A stretch of DNA of 9,443 nucleotides from Rhodopirellula sp. Its GTDB lineage: Bacteria > Planctomycetota > Planctomycetia > Pirellulales > Pirellulaceae. Positions 1 through 7,993 of this stretch are shown piece after piece (position 1 is the first letter of the stretch; each line of letters starts with the position of its first letter). The notes below the pieces were generated by a model. That model did no database searches. It was not told the DNA's origin and saw nothing but the letters and a program-made list of their open reading frames with translations. A program made the position numbers and the translations under genes. The DNA lies in the NCBI GenBank assembly GCA_003513555.1, contig DOPG01000463.1, positions 24,290 through 33,732 on the forward strand, in the 5' to 3' direction.

Positions 1-137
1 TCGAGCGAGGCTCCGGTGGTTCGCCCGGTTGGAGGGGACCAGCCACCGCGCCCGGATCAAAAAGTCCATATGGATTGTGGGGTGCTCTCGGCACTCGTGC
101 GGTCGGTGAAACGATCGAAGAGCAGCTTAATCAGTAG
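1..137 (+). CDS. C-terminal end of an unidentified protein (partial)
   Basis: The third forward frame is open from the window edge to a TAG at 135-137. It gives about 44 residues, rich in Gly, Pro and Ser at first and ending in GLWGALGTRAVGETIEEQLN plus one Gln. It is preferred over the first frame, which is open to a TGA at 157-159, because its composition is more protein-like (Gly/Ala-rich, then an acidic amphipathic tail). A strong terminator begins 27 bp after the stop, as expected for the end of a transcription unit. The rest of the gene lies outside the window. I do not recognise the family and assign no function. The existence of a gene ending here is likely, but the frame is less certain. 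Confidence 0.45.
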   Translation, partial: ERGSGGSPGWRGPATAPGSKSPYGLWGALGTRAVGETIEEQLNQ

Positions 138-164
138 TCATCTACTGAGCATCGTTTGATCAAC

Positions 165-198
165 AAAACCCCTCCCGCCTAACCGCGGGTGGGGTTTT
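165..198 (+). terminator. Rho-independent terminator of the left-edge gene
   Basis: The arm at 165-178 (AAAACCCC, T, CCCGC) pairs with 185-198 (GCGGG, T, GGGGTTTT), leaving one T:T mismatch and a six-base loop. The stem is very GC-rich, is flanked by an A-run on the left, and ends in TTTTT at 195-199. The right-hand T-run serves forward transcription, so it fits the gene ending at 137. The A-run on the left means it could also stop reverse transcription coming from the right, which would include read-through from the cytochrome gene at 481-1920. Confidence 0.85.
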
Positions 199-352
199 TC
201 ATTGACTTCAAGTACACGAGCATAATCCGCAACACTGGCCGCTTGACTCCTCGCCTCGATCGACTGCCGCTGCTGCAGCATGCATTTAGCTAAGAAACGT
301 CACTTTGGTGGCAAAGCACTTCAATCCAAAGCGTTCCGTCCAGTCAGATATC

Positions 353-370
353 CCACCATTCTGATGGTGG
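353..370 (-). other. Short hairpin downstream of the reverse cytochrome gene
   Basis: CCACCAT at 353-359 and ATGGTGG at 364-370 form a perfect 7-bp stem with a TCTG tetraloop. It lies about 110 bp beyond the stop of the reverse-strand cytochrome gene. No U-tract follows it in the reverse direction, so it is not a classical intrinsic terminator. It could be an mRNA 3'-end structure or chance. The rest of 200-480 shows no gene or other clear element. Confidence 0.25.
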
Positions 371-480
371 AGCGTTAACCGACCGACGTTTAGTTCTTGC
401 TGGTGCCATTGGCCAACTACACCCTGTGGGGCAGAGCCTCAGACATCCGCCAAAGGATCACTCCAGCACCGATCGAGGGT

Positions 481-1920
481 TCATTGCGCATTCCGTTCCA
501 GGAACTCAGTAGTCGCTTCTTGATCTACCCGAATGAAGTGGTCTCGCAGTGGTGGGAAAATATTCCCTTGATCCGTTTCAACTTGCAGATTCTTAGAAGC
601 CCGCACTGGCATATGGCAATCGATACAATTTTCGGCCAATCGTTCTCCCAATTGCCCCTGCATGCCGCAATGCTCCTGTTGGTGACACTCGAGACATCGC
701 TGTGAGAACAGCTTCAGTTTGCCCCGTTCATTGCGATGCGGATTATGGCACTCAACACACCCCATTTCGGACTCCTGGAAACACTGGCTTAGCGAAAGAC
801 GCCCGACTTGATTACTGGTGTGAACGCTATTCAGCGATTCATCTTGGCCTTCGATAGGTTCATAGTGCTCACTGAGTTTATCACCCGGTCGAAACTGGAA
901 TGCTTGCTCATTGATAGGGGCCTTTTTGGTGGTGTGGCACTGTCCACAAACATCCATCTGAGCCTGACGTGACAGTTTGCTGGGTACCTGCATGTGTTCT
1001 GATTTTTTTGCCTCGGGATGCGCGATGTGATAATCCACATGCTCTTTTCCGGGCCCATGACACCTCTCACATGAGATCCCAAGGATCATCGATTCAGGCG
1101 TGTAATGGTTAGCCGACTTTCGGTAATCGACATAGGTGACATGACAATCCAAACAGCCAGATCGGATAGGACGGGCGTATATTGCATCCCCATCGATAAA
1201 CCCAGGACTGTTGATCCAGTCATCGCCATCGGTAAGGTGGGTGCAGTTCATTTGGAATAACTGGTCGCCGTGCCAATACAGATACGACTCTGCCATCTTT
1301 GATGATCCGATGATGATGTGAAATGGCACTTCAAAACCCCAATCGAAGAACTGCACCGACTGGTACAGGTCATCCCCACGTTGCTTCATGGTGAAAAACA
1401 CATTTGGATCACTGGTGTTCATGCGGTTACTGCCTTCCTCAAAAGACCCTGCAACCTCATCTGGTGAAGCGATGCGAGTGGTGCGGTGGTGAGCAGTTTC
1501 TTTGAATGACTCGTATTTGTCTCGGTGACAATCACGACAGGCTTCTGCCCCCAGAAAACCAGGATTTGGGTGAAGAGGTTCCGTGATCGCTGGTGGCAAT
1601 GGCAGACTGCCGGGTGCGAATGGAATTTGGACCCCCGCAACACTGTCAGGTTTGCCGACAAACCAAAAATTGCCTTCACGATCAATTTCCGATACGAGAT
1701 ACTCCGGCAGCTCCTGTCCTCGCCCTTGCTTTGCGAGAATCGCAAGATCGGTTTTGGACTGTCGCTCGGCTTCCTGAGCGGCTGCCCGACGCTTCGCATC
1801 TCTCTGACGCAGCTGTGCCATTTCAGCTTCATTGGCTCCGCCGCCTGCCGAAACAAGCAGATACCAGACGCCAATGACGACGATCAGTCCAAAGAAGGCA
1901 ATGATGAGTTTGCGGCCCAT
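481..1920 (-). CDS. Membrane-anchored heptaheme c-type cytochrome
   Basis: The 479-residue protein starts at ATG 1920. An upstream in-frame GTG at 1926 adds only two residues; neither start has a good ribosome binding site. Residues 3-25 form a signal anchor after a GRK cationic start, and a charged Ala/Glu/Arg-rich, probably coiled segment follows (about 30-65). Seven CXXCH heme sites have their first Cys at 128, 256, 284, 325, 388, 409 and 432: CRDCH, CLDCH, CERCH, CGQCH, CVECH, CLECH, CIDCH. The last continues as the CHMP motif typical of cytochrome c554-like multiheme proteins. There is no CXXCK site, so a NrfA-type Lys-ligated catalytic heme is not visible. Expected location is the periplasmic face, moving electrons between membrane carriers and a partner or substrate. 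Heme spacing and motifs match the divergent neighbour, so the two are paralogs; this one lacks the eighth heme and the C-terminal helical region. Electron donor and acceptor cannot be told from sequence. Confidence 0.95.
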   Translation of the reverse strand: MGRKLIIAFFGLIVVIGVWYLLVSAGGGANEAEMAQLRQRDAKRRAAAQEAERQSKTDLAILAKQGRGQELPEYLVSEIDREGNFWFVGKPDSVAGVQIPFAPGSLPLPPAITEPLHPNPGFLGAEACRDCHRDKYESFKETAHHRTTRIASPDEVAGSFEEGSNRMNTSDPNVFFTMKQRGDDLYQSVQFFDWGFEVPFHIIIGSSKMAESYLYWHGDQLFQMNCTHLTDGDDWINSPGFIDGDAIYARPIRSGCLDCHVTYVDYRKSANHYTPESMILGISCERCHGPGKEHVDYHIAHPEAKKSEHMQVPSKLSRQAQMDVCGQCHTTKKAPINEQAFQFRPGDKLSEHYEPIEGQDESLNSVHTSNQVGRLSLSQCFQESEMGCVECHNPHRNERGKLKLFSQRCLECHQQEHCGMQGQLGERLAENCIDCHMPVRASKNLQVETDQGNIFPPLRDHFIRVDQEATTEFLERNAQ

Positions 1921-2010
1921 ATGCACTAGATTTCAGAAAATTGACACAAAATGACTTCCACAGGGACCAGCTTAGCGTTGAATCCGACGTCGCGGGACAG
2001 TTTTTTTTCG

Positions 2011-2031
2011 CAACGATGAACTGAGTCGTTG
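2011..2031. promoter_or_regulatory. Dyad in the divergent cytochrome promoter region
   Basis: CAACGA at 2011-2016 and TCGTTG at 2026-2031 form a perfect 6-bp inverted repeat with a 9-base spacer. It sits just after a run of eight T (2001-2008) and an 8-bp palindrome CGACGTCG (1985-1992), in the 212-bp gap between the two divergent cytochrome starts. The T-run precedes the dyad on the forward strand and becomes an A-run on the reverse, so this is not a terminator. It may be an operator or chance. Confidence 0.25.
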
Positions 2032-2059
2032 AGCAGTTACGTAATACAAGCGATAACGG

Positions 2060-2080
2060 TTCTAACAAGCTAGGTTAGAA
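2060..2080. promoter_or_regulatory. Candidate operator: perfect 7-bp inverted repeat before the octaheme cytochrome
   Basis: TTCTAAC at 2060-2066 and GTTAGAA at 2074-2080 are perfect reverse complements with a 7-base spacer. The half-site centres are 14 bp apart, a geometry common for dimeric regulators. The dyad lies 53-73 bases before the ATG of the gene at 2133. A -10-like TAGAAT (2076-2081) overlaps its right half, so a bound protein could block or position RNA polymerase there. No good -35 hexamer is visible at the expected distance. The regulator is unknown. Confidence 0.4.
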
Positions 2081-2122
2081 TGATCTCCTCAAGTCCCCGC
2101 CAATCTTTCATCCCCTACCCGC

Positions 2123-2128
2123 AAGGAG
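2123..2128 (+). promoter_or_regulatory. Shine-Dalgarno sequence of the octaheme cytochrome gene
   Basis: AAGGAG ends four bases before the ATG at 2133. It is one of the few strong ribosome binding sites in the window and fixes this start codon. Confidence 0.75.
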
Positions 2129-2132
2129 CCTG

Positions 2133-4235
2133 ATGATTACTTCAACCATCGTTCTGGCCGGTGTTGCTGGGGTTGTTTTAGGGTATCTGTCCTTCCGGTT
2201 TTTGCGGAATTGGGGCATCGCGATCATCACCCCGTTACTTGTTGTGGCAGTAACCTCAGTCTTACTGCCTCCGGCAGGAAAATCTGATCCATCCACCAGC
2301 GAGTCTGTGCTTCCAAAGGGCAAGGCAGACCAAGTTAGACAAAACCTGCCGGGCAACACGCAACGCAATCCAGCCCTCAGCAATGGAACATCACTCAGGA
2401 ACCGCACCACGGCAACCGAGGCTGCTGCACAGAATATCCTAACCCTGGCCAGTTTCGAGCAATCTCGCCCCATTGAGGTACCCAAGAACGGTTACACAGG
2501 CTCAGATTCGTGTTTGGAGTGCCATCAGGATAATCACACGTCTTGGGCCAACTCATATCACAGCACAATGACACAACTGGCGACCCCCGATGTTGTGATG
2601 GGAAATCTGGAAAGTGTGCGTCTATCCTTTGCCGGCCAAGATTATGAAATCCGCCGGGAAGGCGATGTATTCTGGGCAGATCTCCCTGATGAAAAATCTC
2701 CGAATGACAGAAGTAAACGCAAAGTTGTTCCACTCGTAATGACAACAGGTTCCCATCACATGCAAGTCTATTGGTGGGCAACCGGGGACCAACGCACCAC
2801 GGCGATCCTGCCCTTTGTTTGGATTGCGGAGACTCAGGAGTGGATCCCCCGCAATGCATCATTCCTGCAGCCCAATATTCCGGTAAATCACGAAACCGGT
2901 CGTTGGGGTCAAACTTGCAGTATGTGTCATTCGACGCACCGACGCATCCGTTCAACAACCACCGGCAGTTGGGATACCCAAGTCGCAGAGTTTGGCATTG
3001 CATGCGAATCATGCCATGGGCCAGGCCAACCCCATATCGACTATCATCGAAGGTTGGGAGCAATTGAAGTAGGCGATACGAACACTTCATCCGCTGAACT
3101 CGGCGAAGATCCCATCGCCAATCCTGAAGCAATGTCTAAAGAACGATCGTCAATGGTCTGTGGCCAATGCCACTCCGTGGTGGAACTGACCGGCGGCGAC
3201 AAAGGTTATGAACACCTGAACGTTCATGGCCATGGTTTCCGACCAGGGGCAGATCTGACTAAATCACATAAGGTCATGCGACTTGATGATCACGATGAGG
3301 TCATGGAAGTGATGAATCCTGACGATCCCGCCGCAGCCAAATTCAATACAACGTTTTACAAAGACGGAATGGTTCGTGTTTCAGGGCGGGAATACAATGG
3401 TTTAACCGACTCGGCTTGCTATAAGAAAGGCGAAATGACTTGCCTCTCGTGCCACAAACTGCATCAATCCTCGCTCGATGAACGACCCGTACAGGAATGG
3501 GCTAACGACCAACTGAAGGTAGATGCCCTAGACGACCAGGCCTGTCTGAATTGTCATTCCTCCGACGAATACAACGAGAATCATACCCATCACAGTGTCG
3601 GTTCCTCTGGTTCCAGTTGTTATAACTGCCACATGCCACATACGTCTTACGGATTACTCAAGGCGATACGCAGTCACACCATTACGAGTCCTGACGTTGG
3701 CAAAGATCTGGCCGCTGGTCGGCCAAACGCATGCAATCTTTGCCACCTTGATCAAACCATGCAGTGGACAGCCGACAAGCTGCAGGATTGGTATGAAATC
3801 GCCCCGCCTGAACTGGATAAGGATGAGAAGGAAGTCGCAGCCTCGCTATTGTGGATTCTTAAGGGCGATGCGTCACAGCGAGCTCTGGTCGCCTGGAGTA
3901 TGGGATGGCCTGTCGCACAGGCGATCTCCGGTACGGAGTGGCAAATGCCATTTCTGGCACAACTGCTCGACGATCCTTACCTCGCAATCAGGTTCATTGC
4001 CCGCAGGTCACTACGCAGCCTTGAGGGGCTCTCAGGGCTGCAAGTCAACATGTATGGTCCAGTGGAGGCTCGTCAACGCACCATCGGTGCTATTGCTCAA
4101 TACTGGTACGAAAATCAGGAAGGCGATTTAGAGAAGAGCAAAAAACTGCTGTTTCGCAATGGTGAATTGGACTACGAACGTGTTCAGCAGCTGATCAAGG
4201 AATGCGACAACTCACCCGTCTTTCTTGACGAATGA
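2133..4235 (+). CDS. Membrane-anchored octaheme c-type cytochrome with HEAT-like tail
   Basis: The protein has 700 residues. Two hydrophobic segments (about 4-21 and 29-47) form an N-terminal hairpin anchor, and a Ser/Thr/Asn-rich spacer leads to the heme region. Eight CXXCH sites have their first Cys at 127, 262, 291, 343, 437, 471, 496 and 534: CLECH, CSMCH, CESCH, CGQCH, CLSCH, CLNCH, CYNCH, CNLCH. The seventh reads CHMPHTSYG and is followed by an IRSH segment and then NACNLCH, a run typical of large multiheme cytochromes in planctomycetes and related bacteria. Residues about 560-670 are helical, with a HEAT-like stretch (LLDDPYLAIRFIARRSL), plausibly a protein-docking surface. No CXXCK site is seen. 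Likely an extracytoplasmic electron carrier or oxidoreductase subunit. Hemes 1-7 align with the divergent heptaheme protein, including GI[AS]CE.CHGPG and VCGQCH with a downstream FRPG. The next gene converges with a 31-bp gap and no obvious hairpin between. Substrate and redox partner are unknown. Confidence 0.95.
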   Translation: MITSTIVLAGVAGVVLGYLSFRFLRNWGIAIITPLLVVAVTSVLLPPAGKSDPSTSESVLPKGKADQVRQNLPGNTQRNPALSNGTSLRNRTTATEAAAQNILTLASFEQSRPIEVPKNGYTGSDSCLECHQDNHTSWANSYHSTMTQLATPDVVMGNLESVRLSFAGQDYEIRREGDVFWADLPDEKSPNDRSKRKVVPLVMTTGSHHMQVYWWATGDQRTTAILPFVWIAETQEWIPRNASFLQPNIPVNHETGRWGQTCSMCHSTHRRIRSTTTGSWDTQVAEFGIACESCHGPGQPHIDYHRRLGAIEVGDTNTSSAELGEDPIANPEAMSKERSSMVCGQCHSVVELTGGDKGYEHLNVHGHGFRPGADLTKSHKVMRLDDHDEVMEVMNPDDPAAAKFNTTFYKDGMVRVSGREYNGLTDSACYKKGEMTCLSCHKLHQSSLDERPVQEWANDQLKVDALDDQACLNCHSSDEYNENHTHHSVGSSGSSCYNCHMPHTSYGLLKAIRSHTITSPDVGKDLAAGRPNACNLCHLDQTMQWTADKLQDWYEIAPPELDKDEKEVAASLLWILKGDASQRALVAWSMGWPVAQAISGTEWQMPFLAQLLDDPYLAIRFIARRSLRSLEGLSGLQVNMYGPVEARQRTIGAIAQYWYENQEGDLEKSKKLLFRNGELDYERVQQLIKECDNSPVFLDE

Positions 4236-4266
4236 TCTAAGACACCCAACGCAGACAAGTCCGTTT

Positions 4267-7200
4267 CTAACGCGGCACAATAGAGTCTTGCCCCTCGATC
4301 AGTAGGTAACGCTGATTCGCTACTACCTTCTCAAACACTTGGGGATCCGTCGCAGGCCAGTGCACCGTGAGCTTGTCAATCAGTTCATGGCTTCCCAATC
4401 CCAGATGGATCAGTGACTCATTCGTACACATGTAACCGTCACCGGCGATCTGCCAGCCTACCCAGCGTTGGTCGCCGGATTCCACTTCGATTCTCGCCCC
4501 AATCGCCTCACGTTCCGAAAGGGTACCGACCAGTTCCACTTGCAACCAGTTACCAGAATCACTTTCGTTTTGCAGTAATGCCAGAGGTTGATCAAGATGA
4601 TTGGCAAGAAGATCCATTTTGCCATCCCGGTTCCAATCAAGCATGGCGAGGGTGCGTCCCAATTGAGAACGCTTCCAGTAACCGGATAAATTAGCTGACG
4701 GCTGAATTTTGAATCCATTCACTCCACCGCGAAACAACTGCGGTTGCATGGCGAATGGGATTTCGGCATAGCGTGCATCATAGATATGCCCATTCAGAAC
4801 AGCGATGTCTGCCCAACCATCATTGTCATAGTCGGCCGCTTGCGTCCCAAAACCGAGCATGTCTTTTGAGTTCTCAACCAAGCCAAAACGCAATGCTTCG
4901 TCTGTAAAGAATCCAGCTTCATTCTGCAGAAAAAGATTCATGGGCTCGTTGTGAAAATTTGTCACACCAAGATCAATGAAACCATTGCGGTCAAAGTCAC
5001 TGGCTGCGATCCCCATGCAAGCTTGGCTGATTCCCGAAACCCCAATACTACAGCCCGAGACCCCAGCAGACTCCAACAACTTCCAACGGGTTTTGCCATC
5101 AGCATTCATCGGCAGACTCTTCCAGAAATGATTCAGGTCGCCATCATTGGAAACAAATATCTCATTCCCACCCGAATGGCCAAAAGTCGTCACCATCAAA
5201 CCAAAACCGTAATTCGGGGTGGCATCCATGCTGCCGCTTCCAGTCTTTGCAACAGCGTATTTGCCGTCACCAAGATTTTCAAAAATCCGATCCGAAGCAG
5301 CTCGGAAACGCTGTGGCGTACAATCCAACCTCTTGCCTTGACACTTTCGTTGGAAAATCAAAGGATCGTTTAAGTAATTCACTTCGATCACGTCAGGCAA
5401 ATGATCCCCATTCATGTCGGCCAGTCCGATACTGGAAGTCCACCGTCCATCGGATGATTCGATTACAGCAAGATCTTTACGAAAGGTGCCATCACCCTGA
5501 TTCACGTAGACTGAATTCTGTCCGATATTGGCCACGATCAGGTCAGTGAAGCCATCCTGATTGATGTCACCTGCACAGACGCCCTGACCATATCTGCGAT
5601 CCGCGATACCAGCTGCTTGCTCAATGGCTAGAAACTCGGCACCTGACAGTTGCCTGAAGAATTGATTGGGTTCCGAGTTGTCGATTGCCTGTGGATCCCC
5701 GCCTGTCTGCACGACATACAAATCACAAAGTCCATCCAGATCATAATCAAAAGCTGCAAGGCCACCGCCATTGGCTTGGTAAAGAAAGAAGTCCACCTCA
5801 TTGGTAGGATATTCGCTGGTGAAATCAACATCGATCCCAAGCTGGGCAGCCATGTCGCGAAAAACCAGATCATTCGGCTGCTCTTGCTCAGACTCCATCA
5901 ACGATTCCACCAATCCCATTCCCTCAAAACTTGGCACTGGATACGTGGCTAAATCGATACCCACGAGCCGATCAAAACGTGATTGAAGCACCGCCTCACT
6001 GGTTCCCGACTTTTCCCATGCAGCGATCTGATTGAGCCGCTCACTTAGTTGCGAACTTGAACGAGGATCCACACCTTGCATCTGCAACGCTTGTTGATAC
6101 CAACCCAACGATTCCCAAGGTCGGACCAAACCCTGCAATTGTTCCGCAATCCACATGACCTGACTTTGATCCGCAACCGACGCCACCCGAAATAGTTGAT
6201 CCAAGGTAGCGAGGTTCTTACGTACAACTGCAGCGTTTTGATCATCTCCCACTCGTTCCAAGGCTGCTGCAAGCAACCGCAGAGAGGCTCGATCCGTAGG
6301 GTCAAGCTTCACGGCATCCCCCAACGCTCGAATCGCTTCCATATCACGCCCTAAGCGTATGAGCCGCTGTCCTATTGCAGACCAGTATTCCGGCTGTGTT
6401 TCAGTTCCCGGCGTTACAGTCTCAAGCCACTTTTTAAAAGCATCATCATCGGCAGTCTCGGCAATCAATCGACCACGAAAAGCATCCAGTGCGGGATGCG
6501 AAACGTTGCTTGCCAGACGATTTACTTTTTCAAGTGCTGCCTCGGCATTTGAATCAGCAACCAGCAAGTACCTCGCCTTGCCTAATTCCAACAGCGTATT
6601 CGCGGGATCTCCAACTACCTCATCCAATGCAACCAACATGAATGGGCTCGACTGCTCAACCAAACTCAATAATTCGCGGGGCTGTGCGGCACTGAGTCGG
6701 ATGAGATTCACAATGTATGGACGCGACTCAAATCGACGCCCTTCGGCATTTAACAACTGAGCCATCGTGCGATGAGTCCTCGGGTCATCCGGTGCAACCC
6801 GAATGGCTTCCTTCAAATCTTCCTCGGCTGCTGCCAAATCACTTGCACGCAAATGCCAATCAAATGCCGTTAGCCAATCCTCGACGCCTTGGGTACCACT
6901 GATTTTTGCAATTGCTCGGGCAACTCTCGCTGCGTCCGCGAAATTTTCCTGTGTGGCATGCACTGATGCCATGGTCTGCAACGCAACAATGTCCTCAGGT
7001 GACTCGATCAATACCCGCTTAGCTAACCTGAACGCGTCATCTGCCTTACCCTGCTGCAACAGCGCCCACGCCTGCTGTCCGGAGCTAACCTGCGAATCAT
7101 GACTCGAATCTTGCTCATTTGCACCCCCAGCACTTTGACCTCTACCCATCGTTTGCTGTGAAGTTTCCTGTGCCACCTTCTTGGTATCACAACCGATCGA

Positions 7201-7305
7201 TCCCAAAACCCAAAAAGAAAGTATCAGGAACCAACAGGCATAGGGGCTCATCCCTAATGCATCACCTGATTGATTTCTGAGTATGACTACTGGACTGAAA
7301 CTCAT
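4267..7305 (-). CDS. TPR / FG-GAP / ASPIC-UnbV lipoprotein (CRTAC1 family)
   Basis: Starting at ATG 7305 the protein has 1012 residues. A TTG at 7317 is upstream in frame, and an ATG at 7251 (residue 19) has AGGTGA ten bases before it and gives a compact signal peptide, so it may be the true start. The hydrophobic stretch ending in GSIGC (Cys39) looks like a lipoprotein signal, although Ser at -3 is not ideal. Residues about 60-380 hold TPR-like helical pairs. Residues about 477-905 carry FG-GAP/VCBS calcium loops: DYDLDGLCD, DINQDGFTD, DMNGDHLPD, DFDRNGFID, DYDNDGWAD and DWNRDGKMD. A Cys pair near 653 and 660 precedes a DRIFENLGDG segment, as in other CRTAC1-like proteins. Residues about 917-985 match ASPIC/UnbV (AIGARIEV, then IHLGLGS and VHWPA). 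Such proteins are thought to be extracytoplasmic beta-propellers for binding or assembly, without a proven enzymatic role. A link to the adjacent cytochromes is inferred from position. Confidence 0.93.
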   Translation of the reverse strand: MSFSPVVILRNQSGDALGMSPYACWFLILSFWVLGSIGCDTKKVAQETSQQTMGRGQSAGGANEQDSSHDSQVSSGQQAWALLQQGKADDAFRLAKRVLIESPEDIVALQTMASVHATQENFADAARVARAIAKISGTQGVEDWLTAFDWHLRASDLAAAEEDLKEAIRVAPDDPRTHRTMAQLLNAEGRRFESRPYIVNLIRLSAAQPRELLSLVEQSSPFMLVALDEVVGDPANTLLELGKARYLLVADSNAEAALEKVNRLASNVSHPALDAFRGRLIAETADDDAFKKWLETVTPGTETQPEYWSAIGQRLIRLGRDMEAIRALGDAVKLDPTDRASLRLLAAALERVGDDQNAAVVRKNLATLDQLFRVASVADQSQVMWIAEQLQGLVRPWESLGWYQQALQMQGVDPRSSSQLSERLNQIAAWEKSGTSEAVLQSRFDRLVGIDLATYPVPSFEGMGLVESLMESEQEQPNDLVFRDMAAQLGIDVDFTSEYPTNEVDFFLYQANGGGLAAFDYDLDGLCDLYVVQTGGDPQAIDNSEPNQFFRQLSGAEFLAIEQAAGIADRRYGQGVCAGDINQDGFTDLIVANIGQNSVYVNQGDGTFRKDLAVIESSDGRWTSSIGLADMNGDHLPDVIEVNYLNDPLIFQRKCQGKRLDCTPQRFRAASDRIFENLGDGKYAVAKTGSGSMDATPNYGFGLMVTTFGHSGGNEIFVSNDGDLNHFWKSLPMNADGKTRWKLLESAGVSGCSIGVSGISQACMGIAASDFDRNGFIDLGVTNFHNEPMNLFLQNEAGFFTDEALRFGLVENSKDMLGFGTQAADYDNDGWADIAVLNGHIYDARYAEIPFAMQPQLFRGGVNGFKIQPSANLSGYWKRSQLGRTLAMLDWNRDGKMDLLANHLDQPLALLQNESDSGNWLQVELVGTLSEREAIGARIEVESGDQRWVGWQIAGDGYMCTNESLIHLGLGSHELIDKLTVHWPATDPQVFEKVVANQRYLLIEGQDSIVPR

Positions 7306-7993
7306 ATTGAAACTCAATTCACTGGCTGGCCTATTTAGTCAGGCCAATGCTGATCGCAAACTTCCGCAAACCAACGCAGCTGATGCTACGCGACACTCAA
7401 AATCATCCCAGACTGTCCTAGATCATCACAGACCGGCTGAACTCACAGCACAATCAGTGTCACCAAAATGTGGCTGACGTATCAGCCAACGGACCATGAT
7501 CCCACCAACCCAAATCGAGCGTTGGAAAATCAGGACGTGATATTCCAATCCCTGGTGTTTCAGTGCCCCCCACAAAGCCGGGGCAAGTTACACGACGCTT
7601 TCCACACTTTTGAAGCCCCGGAAATCACCACAAATTCTGACCCCGATCCTGCAGGACATTCTAACATCCGAACGCAAACTGCGGCGATCTTTTCAGATCT
7701 CTCGGGAACTCGAATTCGGTCCGTGCTCGCCGACTGAATCACGATCCTCGGAGCCTATTCAAATGATGGGTGACAGGCTTGATAAAGACCTGTGCTTATT
7801 ACCAGATAATGCTCGAGTGATTGCCGAACTAGCGACTAGGTAAGATCTTGTAGTACGGCACGACCGATTGGAGATTTGATCAGAATCCTCGCCTCGCTGT
7901 GACGATAATAGATCATCACAGCAGACAGAATGGCTTTGCGTGGATTAGCTGCGTCTGCATTCACTGATCGGACTTCGATTACGATTTTTTGAG
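7306..7993. other. Long spacer with no convincing gene
   Basis: About 690 bp lie between the start of the CRTAC1-like gene and the stop of the small secreted-protein gene. The promoter of the CRTAC1-like gene must lie at the left end, but I see no clear -35/-10 pair. The second forward frame is open from 7541 to 7843 and contains a helical, charged stretch (ILTSERKLRRSFQISRELEF), but it has only a TTG start (7610), no ribosome binding site and no family I recognise. Two hairpins occur: 7773-7793 (ACAGG/CCTGT extended by CTT/AAG, GATA loop) and 7896-7922 (GCTGTGA/TCACAGC, 13-base loop). The region could hold a decayed gene or a small RNA, but nothing here proves either. Confidence 0.5.

Noticed and set aside
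397..705. Forward open frame of about 100 codons over the end of the heptaheme gene
   Set aside because: It lies antisense to the CXXCH-encoding frame and has no protein-like features; a shadow of the real gene.
2001..2031. T-run plus dyad as a terminator of the reverse or forward gene
   Set aside because: The T-run precedes the dyad on the forward strand and reads as A on the reverse, so the order is wrong for intrinsic termination in both directions.
481..4235. Either cytochrome as an NrfA nitrite reductase
   Set aside because: No CXXCK site, and heme number and spacing differ from NrfA.
7468..7737. Forward 89-codon ORF with an ATG in the large spacer
   Set aside because: No ribosome binding site, irregular composition and no recognisable motif; it overlaps another open frame of equal merit, so neither can be called.
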